Assembly: GCA_035764045.1 (NCBI GenBank)
Contig: DASTZX010000136.1
Coordinates: 1 to 17,059 of the forward strand
From: JAVDCA01 sp035764045
GTDB lineage: Bacteria; Pseudomonadota; Alphaproteobacteria; Rhizobiales; Xanthobacteraceae
DNA: 17,059 bases
Direction of reading: 5' to 3'
Shown in pieces: positions 1 to 7,949 of the stretch. Under the pieces are notes generated by a model that did not search any database, had not been told where the DNA came from, and worked only from the letters and a program-made list of their open reading frames with translations. Numbering within the stretch: position 1 is the first letter of the stretch; every line of letters begins with the position of its first letter. Position numbers and translations under genes: made by a program.

Positions 1-422
1 CGCCCGAGGCGTTTCTGGCGCTCGACGGCGCCGACAACGACACGATCCTCGGCCTCAAGGCGATCCAGTACGACATCGTCTGCAATGGCATCGAGCTGTC
101 CTCGGGCGCGATCCGCAATCATCGTCCGGACGTGATGAAGAAGGCGTTCGCCATCGCGGGCTACGGCGAGGAGGTGCTGGAGCAGAAGTTCGGCGGCATG
201 CTGCGCGCGCTGTCCTACGGGGCGCCGCCGCACGGCGGCATCGCGCCCGGCATCGACCGCATCGTCATGCTGCTCGCCGGAGAGGAGAACCTGCGCGAGG
301 TGGTGCTCTTCCCGATGAACCAGCGCGCCGAGGACCTGCTGATGGGCGCGCCATCCGAAGTCTCGCCCAAGCAGCTGCGCGAGCTGCATATCCGGCTCAA
401 TCTGCCGACCAAGGGGGAGTAA
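1..422 (+). CDS. aspS: Aspartyl-tRNA synthetase, C-terminal part (gene cut by the window edge)
   Basis: This is the last 139 codons of a class II aspartyl-tRNA synthetase, open from base 3 to the TAA at 420-422. The enzyme charges tRNA(Asp) with aspartate in the cytoplasm, and non-discriminating forms also charge tRNA(Asn). The visible part includes the segment DIVCNGIELSSGAIRNH, the sequence YGAPPHGGIAPGIDRIVML, which is class II motif 3 with its ATP-binding arginine, and a C-terminal NQRAEDLLMGAPS stretch. All are characteristic of bacterial AspRS. The N-terminal anticodon-binding domain and motifs 1 and 2 lie outside the window, so whether it is discriminating cannot be read here. A GatCAB amidotransferase encoded about 10 kb downstream would fit a non-discriminating enzyme that feeds the transamidation route to Asn-tRNA. 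Only the 5' end is missing; the 3' end looks intact. Confidence 0.96.
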   Translation, partial: PEAFLALDGADNDTILGLKAIQYDIVCNGIELSSGAIRNHRPDVMKKAFAIAGYGEEVLEQKFGGMLRALSYGAPPHGGIAPGIDRIVMLLAGEENLREVVLFPMNQRAEDLLMGAPSEVSPKQLRELHIRLNLPTKGE

Positions 423-430
423 GGAAGGCA

Positions 431-542
431 CGGGCGTTTCACTCCCTCCTCCGCCTGCGGGCGAGGGTGGGGAGGGGGAAGCCCCTTGCTCAACGCTCGC
501 GGCTTCCCCTCTCTGTCTCTCCCCCGCAAGCGGGGGAGAGGA
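431..542. repeat. Cluster of palindromic, REP-like intergenic elements
   Basis: Between aspS and the next gene lies a run of C/T-rich and G/A-rich palindromes. A 9-bp inverted repeat pairs 476-484 with 502-510. An 11-bp perfect repeat pairs 518-528 with 531-541 around an AA loop. A weaker hairpin of the same style sits at about 443-470. Neither arm is followed by a T-run, so these are not classic intrinsic terminators, although they may still help end aspS transcription. Elements of this style, with CTCTCCCC..GGGGAGAG arms, are scattered between genes in Bradyrhizobium-like genomes (recalled, not searched). The rest of the gap up to 652 shows no gene. Confidence 0.6.
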
Positions 543-652
543 CGCAAGAGCCGCACGCTCCGTCTTGATTCATCCCCGCGCCTGGCGTTCACTTGCCTCA
601 ATCCGTGATCATCAACGGAACCGTCGCTGCGGCGACGACCAGGGAGGAAGCC

Positions 653-1213
653 ATGACCGCCGTCGAACGGCGCGCCTTCATCAAAGGCGCGGGTATCGGT
701 GCGCTCGCCTTCACGATCGGCGGCGCGCAGGTCCTACTCACCCCTGCCGAAGCGCGAGCGCAGGGCGTGCCGCTGCGCACGCTCAAGCCCGAGGAGGCCG
801 AGACCATCGAGGCGGTCGGCGAGACGCTGGTGCCCACCGCGCGCGAGGCCGGCATCGCCAATTTCCTCGATCAGCAGATCTCGATCCCGGCCGAGGAGGC
901 GCTGCTCGAAGCGCGCATCCTCAACGTGAAGCCGCCCTATGCGAATTTCTATCGGGCGGCGATCGGCGCAATCAACGGCGCGAGCGACAAGCGCACCGGC
1001 AAGCGCTTTGCCCAGCTCGACGCGGCCGCCCAGCACGACTTCATCGATCTGATGCGGCAGAACAAGCTCGAGGGCTGGCAGGGACCGGCGGGACCGTTCG
1101 TCTACCTCATTCTTCGCAGCGATGCGGTCGACGTCGTCTACGGCACCATGGCGGGCTACAAGTCGCTCGACATTCCGTACATGGCCCACATCGAGCCGAC
1201 CAGGAGGTGGTGA
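653..1213 (+). CDS. Tat-exported small subunit of a gluconate/glucose dehydrogenase (gluconate 2-dehydrogenase subunit 3 family)
   Basis: This 186-aa protein begins with a clear Tat signal. ERRAFIKGA at residues 5-13 matches the RRxFIK motif, followed by a hydrophobic stretch and an ARAQ cleavage region near residue 36. The mature part matches the gluconate 2-dehydrogenase subunit 3 type, with TLKPEEAETIEAVGETLVP after the signal and a PYMAHIEP tail. In this family the small (gamma) subunit has no cofactor; it escorts the FAD subunit through the Tat system and helps it fold. The start at 653 is chosen because an AGGGAGGAAG Shine-Dalgarno precedes it and the Tat motif follows at once; the reading frame is open to 593, but without a better start. 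The stop lies 2 bases before the ATG of the GMC flavoprotein, so the two are almost certainly cotranscribed and translationally coupled. Confidence 0.88.
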   Translation: MTAVERRAFIKGAGIGALAFTIGGAQVLLTPAEARAQGVPLRTLKPEEAETIEAVGETLVPTAREAGIANFLDQQISIPAEEALLEARILNVKPPYANFYRAAIGAINGASDKRTGKRFAQLDAAAQHDFIDLMRQNKLEGWQGPAGPFVYLILRSDAVDVVYGTMAGYKSLDIPYMAHIEPTRRW

Positions 1214-1215
1214 CC

Positions 1216-2802
1216 ATGGCGACGCACGAGAAAGTGGATGTTGTCATCGTCGGCGCCGGCGCCTCGGGGTCGACCTATGCGGCGGTTCTTGCCAAGGCCG
1301 GCAAGAAGGTCGTGCTCTTGGAAAGCGGGCCGGACTGGCAGCTCTCCGACCTGATCAGCTCGGACATCTGGGGCCGCCGGGTGAAACCGGCAGGCGCCCC
1401 GTTCCTGCTGCAAGGCAAGAACCCCTACGGCTATGCCTATCAGGCGGGCTGGGGCGTGGGCGGGGCGGCGCTGCATTACTTCGCCAATTTCCCGCGCCTG
1501 ATGCCGAACGACTTCAAGGTGAAGAGCGAGCACGGGCGCGGGCTCGACTGGCCGATCTCCTATGGCGACGTCGCGCCGTTCTACGACCGGGTGGCCGATG
1601 ACGTCGGGGTCTCGGGCGACGCCAAGGGTGAAGAAATCTGGCGGCCGTCCGGCAAGCCCTATCCGATGCCGCCGATGAAGACGTTCAAGAACGGGGACGT
1701 GTGGCTCAAGGGCTTCGAGGCGGTCGGCATCCGCATGCGCAAGGCGGCGGTCGGCATGAACTCGGAGCCCTACAAGGGGCGGCCCGCCTGCCTCTATGAC
1801 GGCTGGTGCCATGTCGGCTGTCCGATCGGGGCGCTCGCCAATCCGCTGGTCACCTATCTGGGCGAGGCCAGGACGGCGGGCGCGGAAGTGCGTCCACGCT
1901 CGACAGTGACGCGCGTGCTCACCAACGCTTCAGGCGACAAGGTGACGGGCGTCGAATACTTCGACGAGAAGAAGGAGAAGCAGGTGCAGGAGGCGAGCGT
2001 CGTGGTGCTCGCGGCCTGGGCGGGGCAGAATCCCCGCCTGATGCTCAACTCGGCGACGGACAAGCATCCGAACGGCCTCGCCAACAAGAGCGGCCTCCTC
2101 GGCAAGTACATGATGGCGCATTTCGCCTCGGGCACGTTCGCGCTGTTCGACGAGGACATCGAGAACCACATGGGCACGATCGGCGGGCAGTACTTCTCGT
2201 ACGACCGCTATGACAAGCTCGCCCACAAGGACAAGGGCGCGTTCGGCTCGACCTTCATCGTCGCCGGGGCGGCGCAGAAGACGAGCGATCTCGGCGGCTT
2301 CGCCAATGCGCGCCTCGACCTGTTCGGTCCGGCGCTGGCCGACTTCATGAAGCGGGCGAAACGCGGGCTCACCCGCATCACCGCGTTCGGCGAGGAGATG
2401 CCCAACATCGAGAACCGCATCGAGATCGCGAGCGAGAAGGACGAGTTCGGCATGCCGCTTGGGCGGTTCACCCACAGCTTCGACCAGGCTGCGGTGGCGC
2501 TGTGGAACGCCAATTTCGAGGAGGGCCTGAAGGTCGCCAAGGCGACCGATGCCAAGGAGTCGTGGTCCGGACGCGGCAACATGCCGACGATCCACCTGTT
2601 CGGCGGCACGATCATGGGCACCGATGCCGGCAACTCAGTCGTCGACAGCTTCGGCGAGACGCACGAGATCCCGAACCTCTTTGTCGCGGGTCCGGGCATC
2701 TTCCCGACCGAGGGGGCGCCGAATCCGACCTACACGATCTTCGCGCTGTCGCTGCGCGGGGCCGAGCACCTGGCGGCGACATGGTCCACCGTCGCGGGGT
2801 GA
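1216..2802 (+). CDS. GMC-family FAD dehydrogenase, large subunit (gluconate/glucose/alcohol dehydrogenase type)
   Basis: This 528-aa flavoprotein has an N-terminal Rossmann motif, VIVGAGASGSTYAAVLAKAG, with GxGxxG at residues 13-18 and the acidic end of strand beta-2 at LLESG. The segment GWGVGGAALHYFANFPRL is typical of the FAD-contact region of GMC oxidoreductases. The C-terminal block, from HLFGGTIMGTD to GAPNPTYTIFALSLRGAEHL, carries the conserved GMC substrate and FAD site. Cysteines 192, 198 and 202 (CLYDGWCHVGC) have the C-x5-C-x3-C spacing that I recall for the [3Fe-4S] ligands of Burkholderia FAD-glucose dehydrogenase. It probably oxidises a sugar, sugar acid or alcohol in the periplasm and passes electrons to a cytochrome c. 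It has no signal peptide, so export would rely on the Tat-bearing subunit encoded just upstream. Its Shine-Dalgarno (AGGAGGTGG) overlaps the end of that gene. No cytochrome subunit gene follows. The substrate cannot be told from sequence. Confidence 0.9.
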   Translation: MATHEKVDVVIVGAGASGSTYAAVLAKAGKKVVLLESGPDWQLSDLISSDIWGRRVKPAGAPFLLQGKNPYGYAYQAGWGVGGAALHYFANFPRLMPNDFKVKSEHGRGLDWPISYGDVAPFYDRVADDVGVSGDAKGEEIWRPSGKPYPMPPMKTFKNGDVWLKGFEAVGIRMRKAAVGMNSEPYKGRPACLYDGWCHVGCPIGALANPLVTYLGEARTAGAEVRPRSTVTRVLTNASGDKVTGVEYFDEKKEKQVQEASVVVLAAWAGQNPRLMLNSATDKHPNGLANKSGLLGKYMMAHFASGTFALFDEDIENHMGTIGGQYFSYDRYDKLAHKDKGAFGSTFIVAGAAQKTSDLGGFANARLDLFGPALADFMKRAKRGLTRITAFGEEMPNIENRIEIASEKDEFGMPLGRFTHSFDQAAVALWNANFEEGLKVAKATDAKESWSGRGNMPTIHLFGGTIMGTDAGNSVVDSFGETHEIPNLFVAGPGIFPTEGAPNPTYTIFALSLRGAEHLAATWSTVAG

Positions 2803-2821
2803 TATCCCGCTGAAAGCGTCG

Positions 2822-2903
2822 ATGCCCGCGCTTGTCGCGGGCATCCACGTCTTCACCCAATTCCGTCAAGCAAGACGTGGATGGCCGGGACAAGCCCGGC
2901 CAT
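2822..2903. repeat. Double-hairpin palindromic intergenic repeat
   Basis: The element has three nested inverted repeats. Hairpin 1 pairs 2822-2830 with 2836-2844 (9 bp, loop CTTGT). A 12-bp repeat pairs 2842-2853 with 2872-2883. Hairpin 2 pairs 2881-2889 with 2895-2903 (9 bp, loop ACAAG). It sits between the convergent ends of the GMC gene and the amidohydrolase gene and could act as a two-way transcription stop. I recall near-identical elements (GACGTGGATGGCCGGGACAA and similar) in large numbers in Bradyrhizobium and Rhodopseudomonas genomes, so this is a dispersed repeat family rather than a local feature. Confidence 0.8.
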
Positions 2904-2924
2904 GACGTCGCGAAACCGCGCGTG

Positions 2925-4004
2925 TCAGCTCGCCTTGAGGCCGGGCATGAGCGCCATCGCGTTGCCGCGGTCGATCGCGGCGGCGTCGGCCTCGCTGAAT
3001 TTATAGTCGGCGAGCCCCTCGACCGCCTCGATGCCCTCGCGATAGGGATAGTCCGAGCCGAACAGCACCTGCGAGACCGTGACCAGCTTCATCAGCGCCG
3101 CGAGCTGTCCGGGGGTATTTCCCTGCGCGACCTCGTAATAGTGCTTGCGCAGGATCGGCAGCGGGCCGTCCGGCATGCGCTTGTCCTTGCGTTCGCTCGC
3201 GAGGCGGACCAACCGGCCGGTCAGGAACGGCAGCGTGCCGCCGCTGTGCGACCAGATCCAGCGGATGTCGGGACAACGAAAGGCGCTGCCGGCTTCGCCA
3301 AAGATCAGGCTCGAGACGGTCCGGGTGGTGTCGGTGGCGTATTCGATCACCGATGGCGGAACGCCCTTGACCAGGCCGCCGCAGCACGCCGGCGTCACCG
3401 GATGGACATAGACCACCGCCTTGCGCCGGTTGAGCTCCTCCAGGACCGGAACGAAGGTAGGATCGCCCAGGTACTTGTCCTTATAGCTCGTGAACAGGCC
3501 GATGCCGTCGGCATGCAGCGTATCGAAGGCGTATTCGATCTCCTTGAGGCTGCCCTCGGGATCGGGCAGCGGGATGGCGGCAAACAGGCCGAAGCGGCCC
3601 TTGTGATCGCTCACCATCCGGGCGCCGTAGTCGTTGACCTCGCGCGCGAGCTTGCGCGCCGGCTCGACCTCACCGAACCACACGCCGGGCTGCACCGAGG
3701 AGATCACCGAAGTCGCCGTGCCGGCCTTGTCCATGTCCTCGAGGGATTTTTGCACCGACCAGTCAGGCACCCCGCCGCGGCGGTGCGCGAACGCCTCGCG
3801 CTGGGCGGGCGCCAGGTAGTGGTGGTGCACGTCGATGCGGCTGCGGGCGGGGGCTTGCGCCCGCGCCGGCCGACCGACCGCGACCCCGAGGCCGAGACCG
3901 GCGAGCCCGCCCGCCACGAACTGGCGGCGGTCGACTCCGGCCTCAGCCGGTTCCGTACGGTTGCAGCAGAAGCAGCCGGAGAGCCGGCGGGTCGATAGAG
4001 CCAT
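2925..4004 (-). CDS. Tat-exported metal-dependent amidohydrolase (ACMSD/amidohydrolase 2 family)
   Basis: This 359-aa protein belongs to the amidohydrolase superfamily, in the branch that holds 2-amino-3-carboxymuconate semialdehyde decarboxylase and related hydrolases or decarboxylases. Metal-binding positions are visible: IDVHHHY (H60 and H62), YVHPV (H201), WSHSGG (H253) and FGSDYPY (D318). A Tat motif, DRRQFVAGG, at residues 25-33 leads into a hydrophobic segment and an ARAQA cleavage site, so it is probably periplasmic. The n-region ahead of the Tat motif is long and contains an unusual GCFCC cluster at residues 10-14. I chose the ATG at 4004 because GGGGA lies 10 bases upstream; in-frame ATGs at 4025 and 4052 would add 7 or 16 residues but have poor ribosome sites. 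It diverges from maeB. The substrate is unknown. Confidence 0.85.
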   Translation of the reverse strand: MALSTRRLSGCFCCNRTEPAEAGVDRRQFVAGGLAGLGLGVAVGRPARAQAPARSRIDVHHHYLAPAQREAFAHRRGGVPDWSVQKSLEDMDKAGTATSVISSVQPGVWFGEVEPARKLAREVNDYGARMVSDHKGRFGLFAAIPLPDPEGSLKEIEYAFDTLHADGIGLFTSYKDKYLGDPTFVPVLEELNRRKAVVYVHPVTPACCGGLVKGVPPSVIEYATDTTRTVSSLIFGEAGSAFRCPDIRWIWSHSGGTLPFLTGRLVRLASERKDKRMPDGPLPILRKHYYEVAQGNTPGQLAALMKLVTVSQVLFGSDYPYREGIEAVEGLADYKFSEADAAAIDRGNAMALMPGLKAS

Positions 4005-4122
4005 CGTGTCTGTATCCCCAAGCATTGATTGCGGCGCGCCTTCCCGGCGCAAGCGTCGGAGCGTCGCAGCCTTCGGCGCTGCCGGTCAAGCGTGGTTCTC
4101 GCGCGCATCCCGAAAAAGGCGC

Positions 4123-4128
4123 TATAGA
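4123..4128 (+). promoter_or_regulatory. Candidate -10 element for maeB
   Basis: TATAGA lies 27 bases before the maeB start codon in the divergent gap between the amidohydrolase gene and maeB. I see no convincing -35 at the proper distance, so this is a weak call that rests on position and on its likeness to the TATAGG and TATCTA boxes before gatC and gatB. Confidence 0.35.
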
Positions 4129-4154
4129 CTGCGTCCAGAGTGAGGGAGAAGGCC

Positions 4155-6443
4155 GTGTCATCGAACCCGTCGGACGATTTTCACCTGAGCGCGCTCGCCT
4201 ATCATCGCACGCCCAAGCCGGGAAAGATCGAGATCCAGGCGACCAAGCCGCTCGCCACCCAGCACGACCTGTCGCTCGCCTATACGCCCGGGGTGGCCGT
4301 CGCCTGCGAGGCGATCGCGGCCGATCCGCAGCAGGCCGCCGAGCTCACCGCGCGGGGCAATCTCGTTGCTGTGGTGACCAACGGAACCGCGGTCCTCGGC
4401 CTCGGCAATATCGGCCCGCTCGCCGGCAAGCCGGTGATGGAGGGCAAGGCCGTCCTGTTCAAGAAGTTCGCCGGCATCGACGTCTTCGACATCGAGGTCG
4501 ATGCGCGCGAGATCGACCGCTTCGTCGACGTGGTGGCGGCGCTCGAGCCGACCTTCGGCGGCATCAACCTGGAGGACATCAAGGGACCGGAATGCTTCGA
4601 GATCGAGGAGAAGCTCAAGGCCCGGATGAAGATCCCGGTCTTTCATGACGATCAGCATGGCACGGCCATCATCGTCGGGGCGGCGGTGCAGAACGCGCTC
4701 TACCTCAGCGGCAAGCGGATCGGCGACGTCAAGATCGTCGCCTCGGGCGCGGGCGCGGCGGCGATCGCCTGCCTCAATCTTCTGGTCGCGCTCGGAGCAA
4801 AGCGCGAGAACATCTGGGTCACCGATATCGACGGTGTGGTCTACCACGGCCGGCCGACCTTGATGGACCGCTGGAAGGAGGTCTATGCGCAGAAGACCGA
4901 CAAGCGGCGGCTCGCCGACGTGATCGAGGGCGCGGACATCTTCCTCGGCGTCTCCGCGCCCGGCGTGCTCAAGCCCGACATGGCCCAGCGCATGGCCAAG
5001 CGGCCGCTCATCCTGGCGCTCGCCAATCCGATCCCGGAGATCATGCCCGAGGAGGCGCTCAAGGCGCGGCCCGACGCGCTGATCTGCACCGGCCGGTCCG
5101 ACTACCCCAATCAGGTGAACAACGTCCTCTGCTTCCCCTACATCTTTCGCGGGGCGCTCGACGTCGGCGCGACCACCATCAACGAGGCGATGAAGCTCGC
5201 CGCGGTCGGGGCGATCGCGGCCTTGGCGCGCGAGGCGCCGTCCGAGGTCGCCGCCCGCGCGCATGGCGGGGAGGCGCGCACCTTCGGCCCCGGCTCGCTC
5301 ATTCCCAATCCGTTCGATCCACGCCTGATCCTGCGCATCGCCCCGGCGGTCGCCGGGGCGGCCATGGACTCCGGCGTCGCGACCCGCCCGATCACCGATT
5401 TCGAGGCCTATGCGGAGCGGCTCAGCCGGTTCGTCTTCCGCTCCGGCTTCCTCATGAAGCCGGTCTTCGCAGCCGCCAAGGCGACCCCCATGCGGGTGGT
5501 CTATGCCGAGGGCGAGGACGAGCGCGTCCTACGTGCCACCCAGGTGGTGGTGGAGGAGGGGCTCGCGCACCCGATCCTGGTGGGGCGACCGGGCGTCATC
5601 GAAAAACGCGTCGAGCGCTTCGGTCTTTCGATCCAGCCCGGTCGCGATTTCGCGCTGATCAATCCGGAGGACGATCCGCGCTATCGCGACTTCGTCCAGA
5701 CCTATGTCGAAGCGGCCGGTCGCGCCGGAATCACGCCGGAGGCGGCGCGCACGCTGGTGCGCACCAATGCGACGGTGATCGCCGCGCTCGCGGTACGCCG
5801 CGGCGAAGCAGACGCCATGATCTGCGGGGTCGAAGGGCGGTTCTTCAGCCACCTGCGTCATGTCCGCGACATCATCGGGATTGCGCCGGGGGTGCGGAAC
5901 CTTGCGGCTCTCACGTTGGTGATCACCGCCAAGGGCCATTTCTTCCTCAGCGACACCCACGTCCGCGCCGAGCCGGACGTGGAGGAGATCGTCGAGACGG
6001 CGGTGCTCGCCGCCGCGCATGTGCGGCGGTTCGGCATCGAGCCGAAGATCGCCCTCGTGTCGCACTCGAATTTCGGCAGCGACGACAGCGCCTCGGCGCG
6101 CAAGATGCGCTGCGCCACCAAGGTCCTGACCGAGCGCCATCCCGACCTGGAGGTCGACGGCGAGATGCACGGCGACGCGGCGCTCAGCCCGTTCTTCCGC
6201 GACCAGGTGCTGCCCCATTCGCGACTGAGCGGGGAGGCGACTGTGCTGATCATGCCCAACATCGACGCCGCGAACATCGCCTACGAGATGATCAGGGTTT
6301 TGGCCGACGCGTTGCCGGTGGGACCGATCCTGATCGGCGCCGCGCGCCCCGCCCACATCCTCACGCCGTCCGTGACCGCGCGCGGCGTCGTCAACATGAC
6401 CGCCGTGGCGGCGGTGGAGGCGCTCGCCTGCAGGAAGGCGTGA
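4155..6443 (+). CDS. maeB: NADP-dependent malic enzyme with phosphotransacetylase-like C-terminal domain
   Basis: This 762-aa protein has the fused architecture of bacterial MaeB. Residues 1 to about 430 form the malic enzyme part: LAYTPGVA with the catalytic tyrosine (Y43), MEGKAVLFK with the catalytic lysine (K98), metal ligands in NLEDIKGPE (E140, D141) and FHDDQHGTA (D165, D166), and an NADP-binding GAGAAA at 198-203. The remainder resembles the PTA_PTB acyltransferase fold (MRVVYAEGEDERVLRA and later motifs). In MaeB this part is regulatory and not known to make acetyl phosphate; acetyl-CoA inhibition through it is reported for the family. It decarboxylates malate to pyruvate and yields NADPH. 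The GTG at 4155 is preferred to the GTG at 4140 because GGGAGAAGG sits just before it. The gene stands alone; speD begins 78 bases after the stop. Confidence 0.95.
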   Translation: MSSNPSDDFHLSALAYHRTPKPGKIEIQATKPLATQHDLSLAYTPGVAVACEAIAADPQQAAELTARGNLVAVVTNGTAVLGLGNIGPLAGKPVMEGKAVLFKKFAGIDVFDIEVDAREIDRFVDVVAALEPTFGGINLEDIKGPECFEIEEKLKARMKIPVFHDDQHGTAIIVGAAVQNALYLSGKRIGDVKIVASGAGAAAIACLNLLVALGAKRENIWVTDIDGVVYHGRPTLMDRWKEVYAQKTDKRRLADVIEGADIFLGVSAPGVLKPDMAQRMAKRPLILALANPIPEIMPEEALKARPDALICTGRSDYPNQVNNVLCFPYIFRGALDVGATTINEAMKLAAVGAIAALAREAPSEVAARAHGGEARTFGPGSLIPNPFDPRLILRIAPAVAGAAMDSGVATRPITDFEAYAERLSRFVFRSGFLMKPVFAAAKATPMRVVYAEGEDERVLRATQVVVEEGLAHPILVGRPGVIEKRVERFGLSIQPGRDFALINPEDDPRYRDFVQTYVEAAGRAGITPEAARTLVRTNATVIAALAVRRGEADAMICGVEGRFFSHLRHVRDIIGIAPGVRNLAALTLVITAKGHFFLSDTHVRAEPDVEEIVETAVLAAAHVRRFGIEPKIALVSHSNFGSDDSASARKMRCATKVLTERHPDLEVDGEMHGDAALSPFFRDQVLPHSRLSGEATVLIMPNIDAANIAYEMIRVLADALPVGPILIGAARPAHILTPSVTARGVVNMTAVAAVEALACRKA

Positions 6444-6521
6444 GCGCCGCGTCGTCATCGTCTTGCGGCCGCAGCGGCACCGGGCTTATGTGACGGCGGG
6501 CACCCCATCGAGGAGCACGAT

Positions 6522-6995
6522 ATGCGGCAGAACGCCCTCCCGCGGTCCGGCCGGCGCCCGCAAGCGGGCAGGGGCGGCGGGAGCAAGGCCGCCGCGGGCA
6601 GGCCCGCGCCGGCGGGCGAGCCGCGCCGCGACGTTTTCGTCGTGCGCAAGGGCAAGCGCGGCGCCGGCGTCCACCTGATCATCGATCTGCACGGCGCGCG
6701 TCGGCTCAACGATATCGAGCACATCGAGAGCGTGCTGCGCCGCTGTGCCGACGCCGCCGGTGCGACGCTGCTGCATGTCCATCTGCATCGTTTCCAGCCC
6801 GACGGGGTGTCCGGCGTGGCGGTGCTGGCCGAGAGCCACATCGCGATCCACACCTGGCCGGAGGCGGGCTACGCGGCGCTCGACGTGTTCATGTGCGGCC
6901 GGACCGAGCCGGATCGCTGCGTGCCGATTCTGCGCACGGCCTTCGCGGCCAAGCGCGTCGATGTGAACGAGCTTCTGCGCGGGCGGCTTGGTTGA
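6522..6995 (+). CDS. speD: S-adenosylmethionine decarboxylase proenzyme
   Basis: This 157-aa protein is the prokaryotic AdoMetDC that makes decarboxylated S-adenosylmethionine, the aminopropyl donor for spermidine. LAESHIAIHTWPEAGYAALD contains the self-cleavage site between E104 and S105, where the serine becomes the pyruvoyl cofactor. The catalytic His110 and Cys125 (FMCGRTEP) keep the 5- and 20-residue spacing known from the Thermotoga enzyme. About 45 residues ahead of the conserved core are rich in Arg, Gly and Ala and look disordered; this extension is longer than in the minimal enzymes. ATG at 6522 follows GAGGAGCACGAT, an adequate ribosome site. A later internal start (for example the GTG near 6642) would drop the extension and cannot be excluded. 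speE follows 32 bases downstream, so the two likely form one operon. Confidence 0.94.
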   Translation: MRQNALPRSGRRPQAGRGGGSKAAAGRPAPAGEPRRDVFVVRKGKRGAGVHLIIDLHGARRLNDIEHIESVLRRCADAAGATLLHVHLHRFQPDGVSGVAVLAESHIAIHTWPEAGYAALDVFMCGRTEPDRCVPILRTAFAAKRVDVNELLRGRLG

Positions 6996-7027
6996 CGCCA
7001 TGCGCCGCGCGAGCCGATGAGCCCGCC

Positions 7028-7927
7028 ATGCCTCCACGCTCGTCGAGCAAGCCAAGTGGCAAGCGCTGGATCGCCGAGACGCTGTTCGATCGGCTCGGGG
7101 TGCGCATGACCTATGCGGCTGGGCGGGTGCGCCACGAGGAACGCACCGCGCACCAGCATCTGGTGCTGTTCGAACATCGCCACCTCGGGCCCGTGCTGAT
7201 GCTCGACGGCGCGACCCAGCTCACCGGCGCCGACGAGTTCGTCTATCACGAGATGATGAGCCACGTGCCGATCCTCGCCCATGGCCGGGCGCGGGAGGTG
7301 CTGATCGTCGGCGGCGGCGATTGCGGCATCGCCCGCCAGGTGCTCAAGCATGGCTCGATCGCGCGGGTGACACAGGTCGAGATCGACGACGCGGTGGTCG
7401 CCATCGCCAAGCGGCATTTTCCCGAGCTGGCCGCCCCGGTGCTGGCCGACAGGCGCTTCGAGCTCGTGATCGCGGACGGCAACGCCTATGTCCGGACGAG
7501 CGCGCGGCGGTTCGATATCGTCATCGTCGACTCGGGCGATCCGCAGGGCCCGAACGCTGCGTTGTTCGGGCGCGACTTCCATGCGGCGGTCAAGCGCTGC
7601 CTCGCCCCGGGGGGCGTGCTGGTGACACAGAGCGGCGTTCCGTTCCTCCAGCCCGACGAGCTCGTCGCCGCGGTCGGCCATTGGCGCCGGCTGTTTGCCG
7701 ACGCAAGCTGCTACGTCGCGGCGGTCCCGACCTATGTCGGGGGACACCTCGCGATGGGCTGGGCCACCGACAACACGCAGCTGCGCCGGACCCCGGTGCA
7801 CACGATCGCGGCCCGCTACCGGCGGGCCGGGCGGTTCGCCACCCGCTACTGGACACCCGAGGTGCACACGGCCGCATTCGCGCTGCCGCGCTACATCGCG
7901 GCGCTCGTCCAGCAGGCAACGGATTGA
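7028..7927 (+). CDS. speE: Spermidine synthase (polyamine aminopropyltransferase)
   Basis: This 299-aa protein transfers the aminopropyl group of decarboxylated SAM to putrescine. The N-terminal strand domain leads to LMLDGATQLTGADEFVYHEM (YHE at 73-75, putrescine side). VLIVGGGDCG at 91-100 is the nucleotide-binding glycine motif, QVEID ends the next strand, and VDSGDPQGP supplies the DxxD pair (D168, D171) that holds the catalytic aspartate. A PTYVGGHLAMGWATD stretch near residues 237-251 completes the family signature. Length is close to that of E. coli SpeE (288 aa). The frame stays open upstream into speD, but the first methionine after the speD stop is at 7028, and an upstream start would overlap speD by a large margin. 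The pairing with speD fixes the pathway as spermidine synthesis. Confidence 0.94.
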   Translation: MPPRSSSKPSGKRWIAETLFDRLGVRMTYAAGRVRHEERTAHQHLVLFEHRHLGPVLMLDGATQLTGADEFVYHEMMSHVPILAHGRAREVLIVGGGDCGIARQVLKHGSIARVTQVEIDDAVVAIAKRHFPELAAPVLADRRFELVIADGNAYVRTSARRFDIVIVDSGDPQGPNAALFGRDFHAAVKRCLAPGGVLVTQSGVPFLQPDELVAAVGHWRRLFADASCYVAAVPTYVGGHLAMGWATDNTQLRRTPVHTIAARYRRAGRFATRYWTPEVHTAAFALPRYIAALVQQATD

Positions 7928-7949
7928 TGGAGAAAACCGCGCGGCGCGG

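Noticed and set aside
565..1215. Long upstream extension of the GMC flavoprotein frame
   Set aside because: It runs antiphase over the Tat-bearing small-subunit gene. The Rossmann motif and Shine-Dalgarno fix the start at 1216.
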